In this document: one piece after another, positions 8,937 to 17,655 of the stretch | How positions within the stretch are numbered: the stretch's first letter is position 1 | How the letters are laid out: each line of letters begins with the position of its first letter | Assembly: GCA_936920625.1 (NCBI GenBank) | Contig: CAKZHC010000031.1 | Span: forward strand, 1-34,142 | Length of the DNA stretch: 34,142 nt | Origin: an uncultured Enterobacteriaceae bacterium | GTDB taxonomy: Bacteria > Pseudomonadota > Gammaproteobacteria > Enterobacterales > Enterobacteriaceae | Reading direction: 5' to 3' | The notes under the pieces: model-generated | Database searches by the model: none | What the model saw: only the letters and a program-made list of their open reading frames with translations | What the model was told of the DNA's origin: nothing | Program-made: the position numbers and the translations under genes

Positions 8937-9386
8937 TCAATCCTGTAACCGGGCGATCTCTTCACCAAACTCCCGCACATCTTCAAAACTTCGGTAAACG
9001 GATGCAAAACGGATATATGCCACTTTATCCAGTTTTTTCAGTTCATCCATTACCAGATTACCAATAAGTTTACTTAAAATTTCCCGTTCTCCGGTAGCAC
9101 GTAGTGTGGTTTTGATATGATTAAGAGCATTTTCAACTGCGTCAGAACTGACCGGGCGTTTCTCCAGCGCCTTCATCATACCGCGACGTAATTTATCCTC
9201 ATTGAAAGGCTCGCGGATATCGTCACTCTTGACCACACGAGGCATAAGCAGTTCAGCAATTTCAAATGTAGTGAAACGCTCGTGACAAAACAGACACTGG
9301 CGCCGGCGACGCACCGAGGCGCCTTCAGCCACCAGCCGGGAATCTATCACTTTGGTATCTACAGCAGAACAAAATGGACAGTGCAT
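8937..9386 (-). CDS. nrdR: transcriptional repressor NrdR
   Basis: NrdR represses ribonucleotide reductase operons in response to ATP/dATP. The 149-residue protein is of standard length. It has an N-terminal zinc ribbon with Cys3, Cys6, Cys31 and Cys34, including the basic RRRRQCLFC patch, followed by the ATP-cone domain (about 45-140) with VVKSDDIREPFNEDKLRRG. It heads the run that continues to pgpA: its TGA stop lies two bases before the ribD ATG. No NrdR box was recognised upstream of the gene itself. Confidence 0.98.
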   Translation of the reverse strand: MHCPFCSAVDTKVIDSRLVAEGASVRRRRQCLFCHERFTTFEIAELLMPRVVKSDDIREPFNEDKLRRGMMKALEKRPVSSDAVENALNHIKTTLRATGEREILSKLIGNLVMDELKKLDKVAYIRFASVYRSFEDVREFGEEIARLQD

Positions 9387-9875
9387 AGGTATTCCTGAAA
9401 GTTGGTAACTAAGCGCCTCTTAACGCAGGCCTGGTTCACTGCATACAGTATAATTCCAGGCCATGTTTAATAGCCGCCACTTTACCTGCGCGCGCCAGGT
9501 TAGCAGGAGGTGCCCGTACAGATGCCTGGTAAAAAATAAAATAACGCATTATTAAAGAGAGGCCCTGGCCACTATTGTGATCTTATCTGCGCTCTCCATG
9601 CGTTTAAATAATAAAACACTACACACTCTACACCGTCAAAAGCGCTTATGAACAGGTTTAACATCAATCGTTACAGATACTCATAATTAATAAAAAAAGA
9701 TACAGTGCATCACGCTGATTCAGTAAGCCGCCAGAATCATTTTTTCCGGCGGGTTATCCCGAGGAGTTCATGTTGACCCGGCATTTATTATATCTGCCAG
9801 ACTGCGTTTATAACTATTAGCGACTATGCTTTGTTTATCGGCCCGTTTTGAGATAAACAACACGAGGAAAACATC
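9387..9875. other. intergenic region between nrdR and kbp, no gene seen
   Basis: In E. coli the interval between nrdR and secF holds yajI, tsx and yajD; none is recognisable here. A perfect 7-bp inverted repeat (9428-9434 with 9456-9462) lies just upstream of nrdR and encloses a TATACT on the minus strand that could serve as a -10 element, but no matching -35 was found. A possible ribosome-binding site (cgagga) ends the interval in front of kbp. Confidence 0.6.
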
Positions 9876-10301
9876 ATGGGACTATTTGATTTTTTGGGAT
9901 CAGTAGGCACCAAACTATTTGGTACAGGTGAAGATAAAACCGCAGCACTGCATAAACACATTCAGGGGCTTAATCTACCGGGCGTCGATAAGGTCAGGAT
10001 TAAGGTGGAGGGAGATAAAGCCACCATCAGTGGAAATGGTGTGACCCAGGAAGTGAAGGAAAAAATTCTTCTCGCCGCGGGGAATATCATGGGGATTAAA
10101 TCGGTTGACGACCAGATCCAAGCCACTAATGCCGGGACAATGCGTACCTATACTGTTAAGTCAGGCGATACCCTGAGCAAAATCTCCAAAGCGGTTTACA
10201 ATGATGCTAATCAGTACAATAAAATCTTTGAAGCAAATAAACCCATGCTGACTAGCCCGGATAAAATTTATCCTGGCCAAGTCTTGCGGATACCTGATTA
10301 A
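9876..10301 (+). CDS. kbp: potassium-binding protein Kbp (YgaU-like, BON + LysM)
   Basis: Kbp is a small cytoplasmic K+-binding protein of E. coli. The 141-residue product starts MGLFDFLGSVGTKLF and has a BON domain (about 30-88, with VEGDKATISGNGVTQEVKEKILLAAGNI) followed by a LysM domain (about 93-141, with YTVKSGDTLSKISK and SPDKIYPGQVLRIPD), the YgaU architecture. It is slightly shorter than the 149-residue E. coli protein. There is no signal peptide. A good ribosome-binding site (cgagga) precedes the ATG. It stands alone between nrdR and the convergent secF, a position where E. coli has other genes. Confidence 0.93.
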   Translation: MGLFDFLGSVGTKLFGTGEDKTAALHKHIQGLNLPGVDKVRIKVEGDKATISGNGVTQEVKEKILLAAGNIMGIKSVDDQIQATNAGTMRTYTVKSGDTLSKISKAVYNDANQYNKIFEANKPMLTSPDKIYPGQVLRIPD

Positions 10302-10344
10302 CTGTGCATCGTCAGGCACTACATTTATGTCAGTGCCTTCGGAG

Positions 10345-10370
10345 TATGGCAGCCTGTTTTAGCTGCCATA
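10345..10370. terminator. hairpin between convergent kbp and secF
   Basis: A perfect 8-bp inverted repeat, TATGGCAG and CTGCCATA, with a 10-base loop lies between the two converging stop codons. A second, shorter hairpin (GGCACT/AGTGCC) lies just before it at 10314-10336. A clear run of T is lacking on either strand, so this is a weak, possibly two-way terminator. Confidence 0.45.
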
Positions 10371-10380
10371 ATAACTGAAC

Positions 10381-11349
10381 TCAGGGCAGGATCGAAGGCT
10401 GGTCAGCGCCTTCTTTCTCTACTTTCTGCACAATCATATGTTCACGCCTCATACCTAGCTTCAGGGCGAGTGCCGAAGAGACGTAGATTGAAGAGATAGT
10501 ACCAATGGTGACTCCGATTAGCATTGAGAGTGAAAAACCCTTTAGCAGAGCACCACCGAAGATAAACAAAATCAGGATCATCGCAAACGTGGTGGCTGAC
10601 GTAATAATAGTCCGGCTCAGCGTCTGCGTTAATGAGATATTCGTGATGTCATAAGCCGATCCCCGCCGTATTTTGCGAAAATTCTCACGAATACGATCCG
10701 ACACGACGATTTTATCATTCAGAGAGTAGCCAATCACCGACATTAACGAGGCAATAATAGTCAGGTCGATCTCAATGCGGAACAGAGAGAGTATTCCCAT
10801 GGTAATGATGACATCATGAATCAGCGCCAGCACCACCCCGAGTGCCAGGCGCCATTCAAAACGAAAACCAATATAGATGAGTATGGCGATGAGTGCCGAA
10901 AGCAGCGCCATCGCTCCGGCCTGAGCCAGATCGCTGCCCACACTTGGGCCAACAAATTCTATCCGTTTAACCACCGCGTTTTGAGAGGCCGCTTTATTAA
11001 TCACTGCCACAACGCGGTTGCCCAGTGCCTCTGTTGCGTCACTTCCTGTTGGCGCCATACGAACCATCACATCACGACTACTGCCGAAATTTTGCACCTG
11101 AGGTTCAACAAAACCTGACTGTTTGAGCGCATTACGCAGCATATCAAGATCTGCTGGCTGCTCCAGAGTAATTTCAATCACCGTTCCACCAGTGAAATCG
11201 AGACCCCAGTTGAACCCACGCAGGGTAATAATGACAATGGAAACAATGATCAGCAAGCCGGAGATAACAAAAGCCAGTCGGTCCCAGCGCATAAAGTCCA
11301 CGACCTTGCGCCCATGATTAAGCTGTTCAATAGTATAGTCTTGTGCCAC
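10381..11349 (-). CDS. secF: protein translocase subunit SecF
   Basis: SecF works with SecD in the inner membrane, using the proton gradient to help pull preproteins through SecYEG. The 322-residue protein has six membrane segments, a first periplasmic loop, and the conserved GFNWGLDFTGGT, VEFVGPSVG-like EFVGPSVGSDLAQAG and SVIGYSLNDKIVVSDRIREN motifs. The C-terminus EKEGADQPSILP matches the E. coli protein. It begins ten bases after the secD stop and is the last gene of the tgt-yajC-secD-secF run. Confidence 0.98.
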   Translation of the reverse strand: MAQDYTIEQLNHGRKVVDFMRWDRLAFVISGLLIIVSIVIITLRGFNWGLDFTGGTVIEITLEQPADLDMLRNALKQSGFVEPQVQNFGSSRDVMVRMAPTGSDATEALGNRVVAVINKAASQNAVVKRIEFVGPSVGSDLAQAGAMALLSALIAILIYIGFRFEWRLALGVVLALIHDVIITMGILSLFRIEIDLTIIASLMSVIGYSLNDKIVVSDRIRENFRKIRRGSAYDITNISLTQTLSRTIITSATTFAMILILFIFGGALLKGFSLSMLIGVTIGTISSIYVSSALALKLGMRREHMIVQKVEKEGADQPSILP

Positions 11350-11359
11350 AGCTCACTCC

Positions 11360-13207
11360 TCAGATAGACAGCTTATTGATACGTTTACCGCCGTAAGCGA
11401 GATTGACGATGGCACGAGTTCCCATAATCGCAGTGAACATCGACGTACCTATGCCAATGGCGGTTGTGATGGCAAACCCTTTGATCGATCCTGCGCCTAC
11501 CGCATACAAAATGATCACTTTAATCAGGGTAGTCACATTTGCATCAACAATACTGGAAAAAGCACCTTTGTACCCCTCATCAATTGCTTGCTGAACCGTG
11601 CGTCCATTCCTTAATTCCTCTTTGATACGCTCATTGATCAGCACATTGGCATCAACCGCCACCGCCATCGTCAGCACGATACCGGCAATACCCGGCATAG
11701 TGAGTGTCGCACCGGGTAGCAACGACATAATACCGACAATTAACACCAGATTGACCAGCAGCGCCGAGGTAGCAATCAGCCCAAATTTCTTATAGAACAG
11801 AATCATAAAGATAATTGAGATAAGCAGCCCCCACAGACAGGCTTCCAAGCCCTGAGTGATATTCTGCTGGCCCATAGTGGGCCCAATTGTACGCTCTTCA
11901 ACGATCTTGATGGGTGCAATCAATGCACCGGCGCGCAATAACAGCGAGAGCTGACGCGCCTCATTGGGATTGTTAATGCCGGTGATTTGAAAATTGTTAG
12001 AGAACCGGCCGTTAATAGTCGCCTCATTGATCACCTGCTCCTGCTTCTCAAGGATAATTCGGCCATTGGCATCTTTTTTGCCGCTGTCTTTATACTCAAC
12101 AAATAGGGTTGCCATTAGTTTACCAATGTTATGCCGGGTAAAGTCAGACATAATACTGCCTCCGGCATTATCCAAAGAAATATTCACCTCTGGCTGGCCG
12201 TACTGGCTAAAACCGGTAGTGGAATCAGTAATGTGATCACCTGTGAGCACTACACGTTTATACAGCACCACTGGCCGGCCATCACGAGTGGTTTTGATTT
12301 CTGAATCTCCGGGAATACGGTTATTGATGACAGCGAAAGGGTCAACTGTGGTATTGACCATCCGAAATTCAAGCGTGGCCGTGGCGCCCAAAATCTCTTT
12401 AGCGCGCGCAGTATCCTGAATACCGGGCAGCTCCACCACGATCCGGTCAGAACCCTGACGCTGTACCAGCGGCTCAGCAACACCCAGCTGATTAACTCGA
12501 CTACGTAAAATAGTAATATTTTGATCCACCGCATACTGACGCGCCATGCGCAACCGTTCATCGGTCATCACTACATTCAGAGCGTTGTTGCCGCTACGGG
12601 TAATCACCAAGTCCTGATGACGTGGCGACAAAAAATGGCTGGCATCATCACGCGCAGCAGTGTTGGCAAACAAAATTTGCAGCCCGTAGTTACCTGTTTT
12701 AGTGACGGTATTGAAAGGAATTTTCTGCTCACGCAGTTCACTGCTTAGATTATCTATATTTTGCTGTTGAAGTTTACTCAATGCGGTGTCCATATCCACT
12801 TCCATCAGGAAATGTACGCCACCTCGCAGGTCGAGGCCCAGTTTCATCGGCTGCGCATTCAGCATCTCCAGCCACCACGGTGTCGCCGGTGCCAGATTAA
12901 GGGCGACAACGTACTGTTCCCCTAGCGCATGGGTAATCACTTCCTGTGCACGTAACTGTATATCAGTATTGGCAAAACGGGCAAGAATCGTGCCATCTTC
13001 AAGTGCAATCGATTGACTGTGAATATTATTTGCTTTAAGTACATTTTGGATCTGAACCAAGGTCTGCTCACTGGCAGCGGCCCCCCGCACACCAGTGACC
13101 TGAACCGCAGGATCTTCTCCATAAAGATTGGGAAGCGCATAAATCAGGCCAATGACGATAACCAGTATAAGCGTGATGTACTTCCACAAAGGATAGCGAT
13201 TTAACAC
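11360..13207 (-). CDS. secD: protein translocase subunit SecD
   Basis: SecD pairs with SecF as an RND-type accessory of SecYEG. The 615-residue product equals the E. coli length. An N-terminal membrane segment (MLNRYPLWKYITLILVIVIGL) leads into the large periplasmic P1 region with GLDLRGGVHFLMEVDMDTAL and RVNQLGVAEPLVQRQGSDRIVVELPG; five membrane segments follow, with the functional motifs GIAGIVLTMAVAVDANVLINERIKEE. It lies 27 bases downstream of yajC and 10 bases upstream of secF. No defect is seen. Confidence 0.98.
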   Translation of the reverse strand: MLNRYPLWKYITLILVIVIGLIYALPNLYGEDPAVQVTGVRGAAASEQTLVQIQNVLKANNIHSQSIALEDGTILARFANTDIQLRAQEVITHALGEQYVVALNLAPATPWWLEMLNAQPMKLGLDLRGGVHFLMEVDMDTALSKLQQQNIDNLSSELREQKIPFNTVTKTGNYGLQILFANTAARDDASHFLSPRHQDLVITRSGNNALNVVMTDERLRMARQYAVDQNITILRSRVNQLGVAEPLVQRQGSDRIVVELPGIQDTARAKEILGATATLEFRMVNTTVDPFAVINNRIPGDSEIKTTRDGRPVVLYKRVVLTGDHITDSTTGFSQYGQPEVNISLDNAGGSIMSDFTRHNIGKLMATLFVEYKDSGKKDANGRIILEKQEQVINEATINGRFSNNFQITGINNPNEARQLSLLLRAGALIAPIKIVEERTIGPTMGQQNITQGLEACLWGLLISIIFMILFYKKFGLIATSALLVNLVLIVGIMSLLPGATLTMPGIAGIVLTMAVAVDANVLINERIKEELRNGRTVQQAIDEGYKGAFSSIVDANVTTLIKVIILYAVGAGSIKGFAITTAIGIGTSMFTAIMGTRAIVNLAYGGKRINKLSI

Positions 13208-13234
13208 GATAGTTCCCTTAGGAAAATCAGGATA

Positions 13235-13567
13235 TTATAACCCTTTCATCGAACCTTTCGGCAAAATAGCGCTGACGAATTCACGTTTAACGACCACTTC
13301 CGTAGTTTCATTGAGCGCAACAATCACATAACCATTTTCACTAACTTTGGAAATGCGGCCAATAAGCCCGCCCGTCGTCAGTACTTCATCCCCTTTGGAA
13401 ATGGAGTCCATTAGCTTTTTATGATCTTTGGCCCGCTTCTGCTGAGGACGCAAAATCATAAAATAGAAAATCAGACCAAACACCACCAGCATCATAATAA
13501 GAGGGGTAATACCCTCCTGAGAGGCAGGACCTGTAGCCGCGACGGCTTCAGAAATAAAAAAACTCAT
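13235..13567 (-). CDS. yajC: preprotein translocase subunit YajC
   Basis: YajC associates with SecDF in the inner membrane. The 110-residue protein has one membrane segment (about 19-40, PLIMMLVVFGLIFYFMILRP), the basic cytoplasmic QQKRAKDHKKLMDSISKGDEV stretch and the conserved LTTGGLIGRI motif. Its length equals that of E. coli YajC. It follows tgt by 18 bases and precedes secD by 27, as in the standard tgt-yajC-secDF arrangement. Confidence 0.98.
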   Translation of the reverse strand: MSFFISEAVAATGPASQEGITPLIMMLVVFGLIFYFMILRPQQKRAKDHKKLMDSISKGDEVLTTGGLIGRISKVSENGYVIVALNETTEVVVKREFVSAILPKGSMKGL

Positions 13568-13585
13568 GAAAATTGTCCTCGTTTG

Positions 13586-14716
13586 TTAATTGCCGGAGAG
13601 TAAAGGCGGAACAACCTTACCTAACCGTTGATAAAATTCGGAAATAAAGCGCCCTAATGTACCCTCTTCGATAGCCCGGCGTAAACCCGACATCAGACGC
13701 TGATAATAACGCAGGTTATGAATTGTATTCAGCCTGGCTCCCAATATCTCGTTACAGCGATCCAAGTGATGGAGATAAGCCCGGCTGTAGTGACGGCATG
13801 TGTAGCAGTCACAATCGGCATCAAGAGGCGATGTGTCTGTCTTATAGCTGGCATTGCGTATTTTAACTACCCCCTCAGTGACAAACAGATGACCATTACG
13901 GGCATTGCGGGTAGGCATAACGCAGTCAAACATATCAACTCCGCGGCGAACGCCTTCAACCAGATCTTCTGGCTTACCCACCCCCATCAGATAACGGGGT
14001 TTATCACTGGGTATCAGCGGGCAGAGATGCTCAAGAACCCGGTGCATATCTGCTTTTGGTTCTCCAACCGCCAGACCACCAATAGCGTAACCATCAAAAC
14101 CGATTTCTACCAGACCTCTTAAGGATGCTTCGCGTAAATCATGGTAAATTCCGCCCTGGACGATGCCAAAAAGCGCGTTTTTATTGCCCAGAGTATCAAA
14201 GCGCTCCCGACTGCGTTTCGCCCAGCGCAGTGACATCTCCATCGATCTTCTGGCGTGCTCCTTCTCTGCTGGGTAAGGTGTACACTCATCAAAAACCATA
14301 ACGATGTCTGAGCCAAGATCAGACTGGATTTCCATTGAGGTTTCCGGATCTAGAAAGATGGCGTTGCCGTTATGAGGATCACGAAAATGTACGCCCTGCT
14401 CAGTGATTTTACGGATATCACCAAGGCTGAATACCTGAAAGCCACCAGAGTCTGTCAGGATTGGCCCCTGCCACTGCATAAAGTCATGGAGATCGCCGTG
14501 CAGTTTGATGACAGACTGACCCGGACGTAACCATAAATGGAATGTGTTGCCTAAAATAATTTCAGCACCACTTTCCAGAACCTCTTCAGGAGTCACACCT
14601 TTTACTGTGCCACAGGTTCCTACCGGCATAAAAGCGGGTGTCTGTACCACACCACGCTCAAAGGTCAAACGGCCCCTGCGGGCGTGGCCATCAGTGCTAT
14701 CGAGTTCAAACTTCAC
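13586..14716 (-). CDS. tgt: tRNA-guanine transglycosylase
   Basis: Tgt exchanges the wobble guanine of tRNA Asp, Asn, His and Tyr for the queuosine precursor preQ1. The 376-residue protein contains the general acid/base aspartate in LTDSGGFQVFSLG, the nucleophile in DMFDCVMPTRNARNG and the zinc site CDCYTC with the following histidine. Length is normal. In E. coli, queA lies just upstream in the same transcription unit; here a plus-strand gtrA-gtrB pair and about 1.7 kb separate the two, so tgt and the downstream yajC-secDF should need a promoter close to 14720-14960. Confidence 0.98.
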   Translation of the reverse strand: MKFELDSTDGHARRGRLTFERGVVQTPAFMPVGTCGTVKGVTPEEVLESGAEIILGNTFHLWLRPGQSVIKLHGDLHDFMQWQGPILTDSGGFQVFSLGDIRKITEQGVHFRDPHNGNAIFLDPETSMEIQSDLGSDIVMVFDECTPYPAEKEHARRSMEMSLRWAKRSRERFDTLGNKNALFGIVQGGIYHDLREASLRGLVEIGFDGYAIGGLAVGEPKADMHRVLEHLCPLIPSDKPRYLMGVGKPEDLVEGVRRGVDMFDCVMPTRNARNGHLFVTEGVVKIRNASYKTDTSPLDADCDCYTCRHYSRAYLHHLDRCNEILGARLNTIHNLRYYQRLMSGLRRAIEEGTLGRFISEFYQRLGKVVPPLLSGN

Positions 14717-14761
14717 AAGGCCTCCACCTAGGAATCCGTCTGATGTTTTATAAAAGAGCGC

Positions 14762-14791
14762 ATTCTATCAATCACTAAACCCGCTAAACAA
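14762..14791 (-). promoter_or_regulatory. candidate sigma70 promoter for tgt-yajC-secDF
   Basis: On the minus strand a TTGTTT (-35-like, 14791-14786) is separated by 18 bases from TAGAAT (-10-like, 14767-14762), about 45 bases upstream of the tgt start. It was sought because the gtrAB insertion cuts the gene off from queA. The match is moderate and the site is untested. Confidence 0.35.
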
Positions 14792-14998
14792 GCTAGTTTA
14801 TGATATCAATTATGTTCCGGGAGGGACTTTTTTATCTGCGATAATGATACCCGATCTGATGTGGTAAATGATCATAGTGTCATTTTAACTGCAACGGGCC
14901 CCGGCAAAAGCAGTTTCACACAATAACACGGTAACTTTATCATTGTGGGTTAATGCGCTATGATCTTCTCGACTGTGCCATCATTCAGAACTCGCGTG

Positions 14999-15361
14999 AT
15001 GATAACTTCTCTTTTATCCCGCTATGCATCTGTAGGTATTCTTAATACACTCATACACTGGGTTGTTTTTTCTGCGCTTTTTGTTAGCGGCATTACACAG
15101 TCATTCGCCAACTTCGCTGCCTTTTGCATTGCGGTAACATTCTCTTTCTTCGTTAATGCCAGATGGACATTCAATGCAAAAGCAACAACCCGTCGTTATC
15201 TGCTTTACATCGCCTTTATGGGCTCCATTGCATTTTTAACTGGCAGGCTGGCTGATGTATTCACTATCGCTCCTGCCGTAACAGTGGTTGCCTTTTCCTC
15301 GCTGAGCCTGCTTTGTGGTTTTATCTATTCCTGCCTCTTTGTTTTCAGAGGACCAAAATGA
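14999..15361 (+). CDS. gtrA: GtrA-family bactoprenol-linked glucose translocase
   Basis: GtrA-type proteins are thought to flip undecaprenyl-phosphate-glucose across the inner membrane so that a GtrC-type enzyme can decorate O-antigen or another surface glycan. With the ATG at 14999 the protein is 120 residues and starts MITSLLSRYASVGILNTLIHWVVF, matching the length and N-terminus of E. coli YfdG. An upstream ATG at 14960 adds 13 residues without family support. Four membrane segments are visible, with the conserved FANFAAFCIAVTFSFFVNARWTF-type segment. The stop overlaps the gtrB start (ATGA), indicating coupling. Confidence 0.93.
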   Translation: MITSLLSRYASVGILNTLIHWVVFSALFVSGITQSFANFAAFCIAVTFSFFVNARWTFNAKATTRRYLLYIAFMGSIAFLTGRLADVFTIAPAVTVVAFSSLSLLCGFIYSCLFVFRGPK

Positions 15362-16290
15362 AACTGTCACTCATCGTGCCCGTCTTTAATGAAGAAAAAG
15401 CGCTACCTGTTTTTTATGATACTGTGCGGAAATTCCCACCGCTAACCAGTTATCATACTGAGATCATTTTTATTAATGATGGCAGCAGAGACGCAACAGA
15501 GTCCATTTTAGCAACCATGGCGCGCAAGGATAATTTAATCAGACTCATCACTTTTACCCGCAACTTTGGTAAAGAGTCAGCGCTTTTTGCCGGCCTGTCA
15601 GAAGCAACTGGCGATGTGGTCATACCTATCGATGTTGACCTTCAGGATCCAATTGAACTCATTACTCAGATGATCGACAAATGGCGCCAGGGCGCTGATA
15701 TTGTCCTCGCCAAAAGAGTTGACCGCAGTACAGATAATCTCCTGAAAAGAAAAAGTGCTGAATGGTTCTACAAACTGCATAACAAAATCAGCCCGCACCG
15801 GATTGAAGAAAACGTTGGTGATTTCAGACTGATGTCCCGTGATATTGTTGAAAATATCAGGTCGCTCAAAGAAAAAAACCTGTTCATGAAAGGGGTGATG
15901 AGCTGGGTGGGTGGAACAACCGAAGTTGTCGAATACGTTCGTACCAGCAGGGTTAATGGCAGGTCGAAGTTTAATGGCTGGAAATTATGGAATCTCGCTC
16001 TTGAAGGAATCACCTCTTTTTCCACCTTTCCCCTGCGCATGTGGACATACCTCGGGCTGATAGTTGCAACCCTCTCGTTTATTTACGGTACCTGGATGTT
16101 AATAAACACTCTGATTTGGAGCAACCCTGTCAGAGGGTACCCTTCCATCATCGTATCAATGCTGTTTTTAGGTGGAATTCAATTGATAGGGATTGGTGTG
16201 CTTGGTGAATATATTGGCAGGATTTATATAGAAACCAAAAACCGGCCCAGATATATCATCAAAAAAGAAAAAATCAGCCGAAATTGCTAG
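15358..16290 (+). CDS. gtrB: GtrB-family bactoprenol glucosyltransferase
   Basis: GtrB transfers glucose from UDP-glucose to undecaprenyl phosphate on the cytoplasmic face, supplying the lipid-linked sugar moved by GtrA. The 310-residue protein is a family 2 glycosyltransferase: VPVFNEE at residues 7-13, FINDGSRDATES, TRNFGKESALFAGL and the PIDVDLQDP metal-binding motif, then two C-terminal membrane segments. It closely resembles E. coli YfdH. The frame is open upstream to 15313, but the start at 15358, overlapping the gtrA stop, fits the family. No gtrC follows; the next gene is the converging queA, so the final acceptor step is unknown here. Confidence 0.96.
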   Translation: MKLSLIVPVFNEEKALPVFYDTVRKFPPLTSYHTEIIFINDGSRDATESILATMARKDNLIRLITFTRNFGKESALFAGLSEATGDVVIPIDVDLQDPIELITQMIDKWRQGADIVLAKRVDRSTDNLLKRKSAEWFYKLHNKISPHRIEENVGDFRLMSRDIVENIRSLKEKNLFMKGVMSWVGGTTEVVEYVRTSRVNGRSKFNGWKLWNLALEGITSFSTFPLRMWTYLGLIVATLSFIYGTWMLINTLIWSNPVRGYPSIIVSMLFLGGIQLIGIGVLGEYIGRIYIETKNRPRYIIKKEKISRNC

Positions 16291-16307
16291 CTTGGATGCA
16301 GATCCTG

Positions 16308-16332
16308 TAGCACAGTTCGGCTACTGTGGCTA
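16308..16332. terminator. weak hairpin between convergent gtrB and queA
   Basis: TAGCACAGT pairs with ACTGTGGCTA (one bulged base) around a short loop just after the gtrB stop. No T-run follows, so it may only be a structured spacer. Confidence 0.3.
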
Positions 16333-16421
16333 TAAATTGCCGCTCTCAAATTAACGCTGACCGAATACATCCCGCCTTACTAATAATATAGCCACCATTT
16401 GCACCCGTTTATTTAATTTTA

Positions 16422-17510
16422 TCACTGCGTATTATCTGTTATTCCGCCGGGAATCTCCTGCCAGGCTTCGGGATTATGCGTGATGAACATAGCATCGCCA
16501 TAACTAAAAAAACGATACTCTGCCAATACTGCCTGCTGATAGGCTCGCATAGTATGCTGATACCCGGCGAAAGCGCTAACCAGCATGATTAATGTGGATT
16601 CCGGCAGATGAAAATTAGTTATCAGTAGATCGACCAGCCGGAAACGATAACCAGGATAAATGAAAATTTTTGTGTCCCCAAAAAAAGGGGCTATCAGGGC
16701 ATCTTTTGCCGCCAGCGCTGCGCTTTCAAGCGAGCGTACAGAAGTAGTGCCAACTGCTACAACCCGGCTACCCCTTGCTTTGCACTCCACCACCGCATCG
16801 ACAACCTGTTGTGTTACTTCAACATATTCTGCATGCATCACGTGTGCCTGAACTGTCGCAACCCTGACCGGCTGAAATGTGCCTGCTCCTACATGTAGCG
16901 TCACAAAGCCAATTTCTACGCCTTTATCACGTAAACTTTGCAACAGGGGCTTATCAAAATGTAGCCCCGCTGTGGGTGCAGCAACCGCCCCAGGCCTGTC
17001 ACCATAAACCGTCTGGTAACGCTCACGATCGTTCAATTCGTCAGGACGATCAATGTAGGGGGGCAGCGGCATATGCCCAATCGCATTAAGAACATCCAGC
17101 ACCGGACGTGGATCATTGAATGCTATTTCAAACAGTTGATCATGACGCTTCACCATAGTGGCACGGATACTATGATCATCCCCCAATAACAGTTCACTAC
17201 CCGGTTTAGGCGCTTTGGAGGCGCGTACATGTGCCAGTATCCTTTGCCTGTCTAGGATACGCTCGACCAGAACCTCCACTTTACCGCCGCTGGCCTTACA
17301 GCCAAATATACGTGCGGGAATGACGCGGGTGTTGTTGAGTATCAGCAGGTCACCCGGTTTAAGTTTATCCAGCAGATCGCTGAACACACCATGAGTCAGC
17401 TGGCCAGTAGTGCCATCCAGTGATAACAGGCGGCAGTCACTGCGCCTAGGGTCAGGATAACGGGCAATCAGAGATTCGGGTAAATTGTAAGTAAAATCGG
17501 CAACGCGCAT
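16422..17510 (-). CDS. queA: S-adenosylmethionine:tRNA ribosyltransferase-isomerase
   Basis: QueA transfers and rearranges the ribosyl part of S-adenosylmethionine onto preQ1 in tRNA, forming epoxyqueuosine. The 362-residue protein starts MRVADFTYNLPESLIARYP and carries the family motifs GDLLILNNTRVIPAR, GAVAAPTAGLHF, LHVGAGTFQPV and TSVRSLESAA. It is slightly longer than the 356-residue E. coli enzyme. It is normally followed at once by tgt; here the next gene downstream on its strand is tgt after a 1.7-kb interruption by plus-strand genes. Confidence 0.98.
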   Translation of the reverse strand: MRVADFTYNLPESLIARYPDPRRSDCRLLSLDGTTGQLTHGVFSDLLDKLKPGDLLILNNTRVIPARIFGCKASGGKVEVLVERILDRQRILAHVRASKAPKPGSELLLGDDHSIRATMVKRHDQLFEIAFNDPRPVLDVLNAIGHMPLPPYIDRPDELNDRERYQTVYGDRPGAVAAPTAGLHFDKPLLQSLRDKGVEIGFVTLHVGAGTFQPVRVATVQAHVMHAEYVEVTQQVVDAVVECKARGSRVVAVGTTSVRSLESAALAAKDALIAPFFGDTKIFIYPGYRFRLVDLLITNFHLPESTLIMLVSAFAGYQHTMRAYQQAVLAEYRFFSYGDAMFITHNPEAWQEIPGGITDNTQ

Positions 17511-17655
17511 CTGCTACCTGTGTAAGTGAAAACAGGGCGCATATTCTAGCGGAAAAGTGTGCTCAGCTAACTCACTGTCTATGAACACACTCGCTGTTAT
17601 GAAAGGAATAGCGAAAAATATCGCCACCAATGGTGCACGGCCTTATACTGTCACC

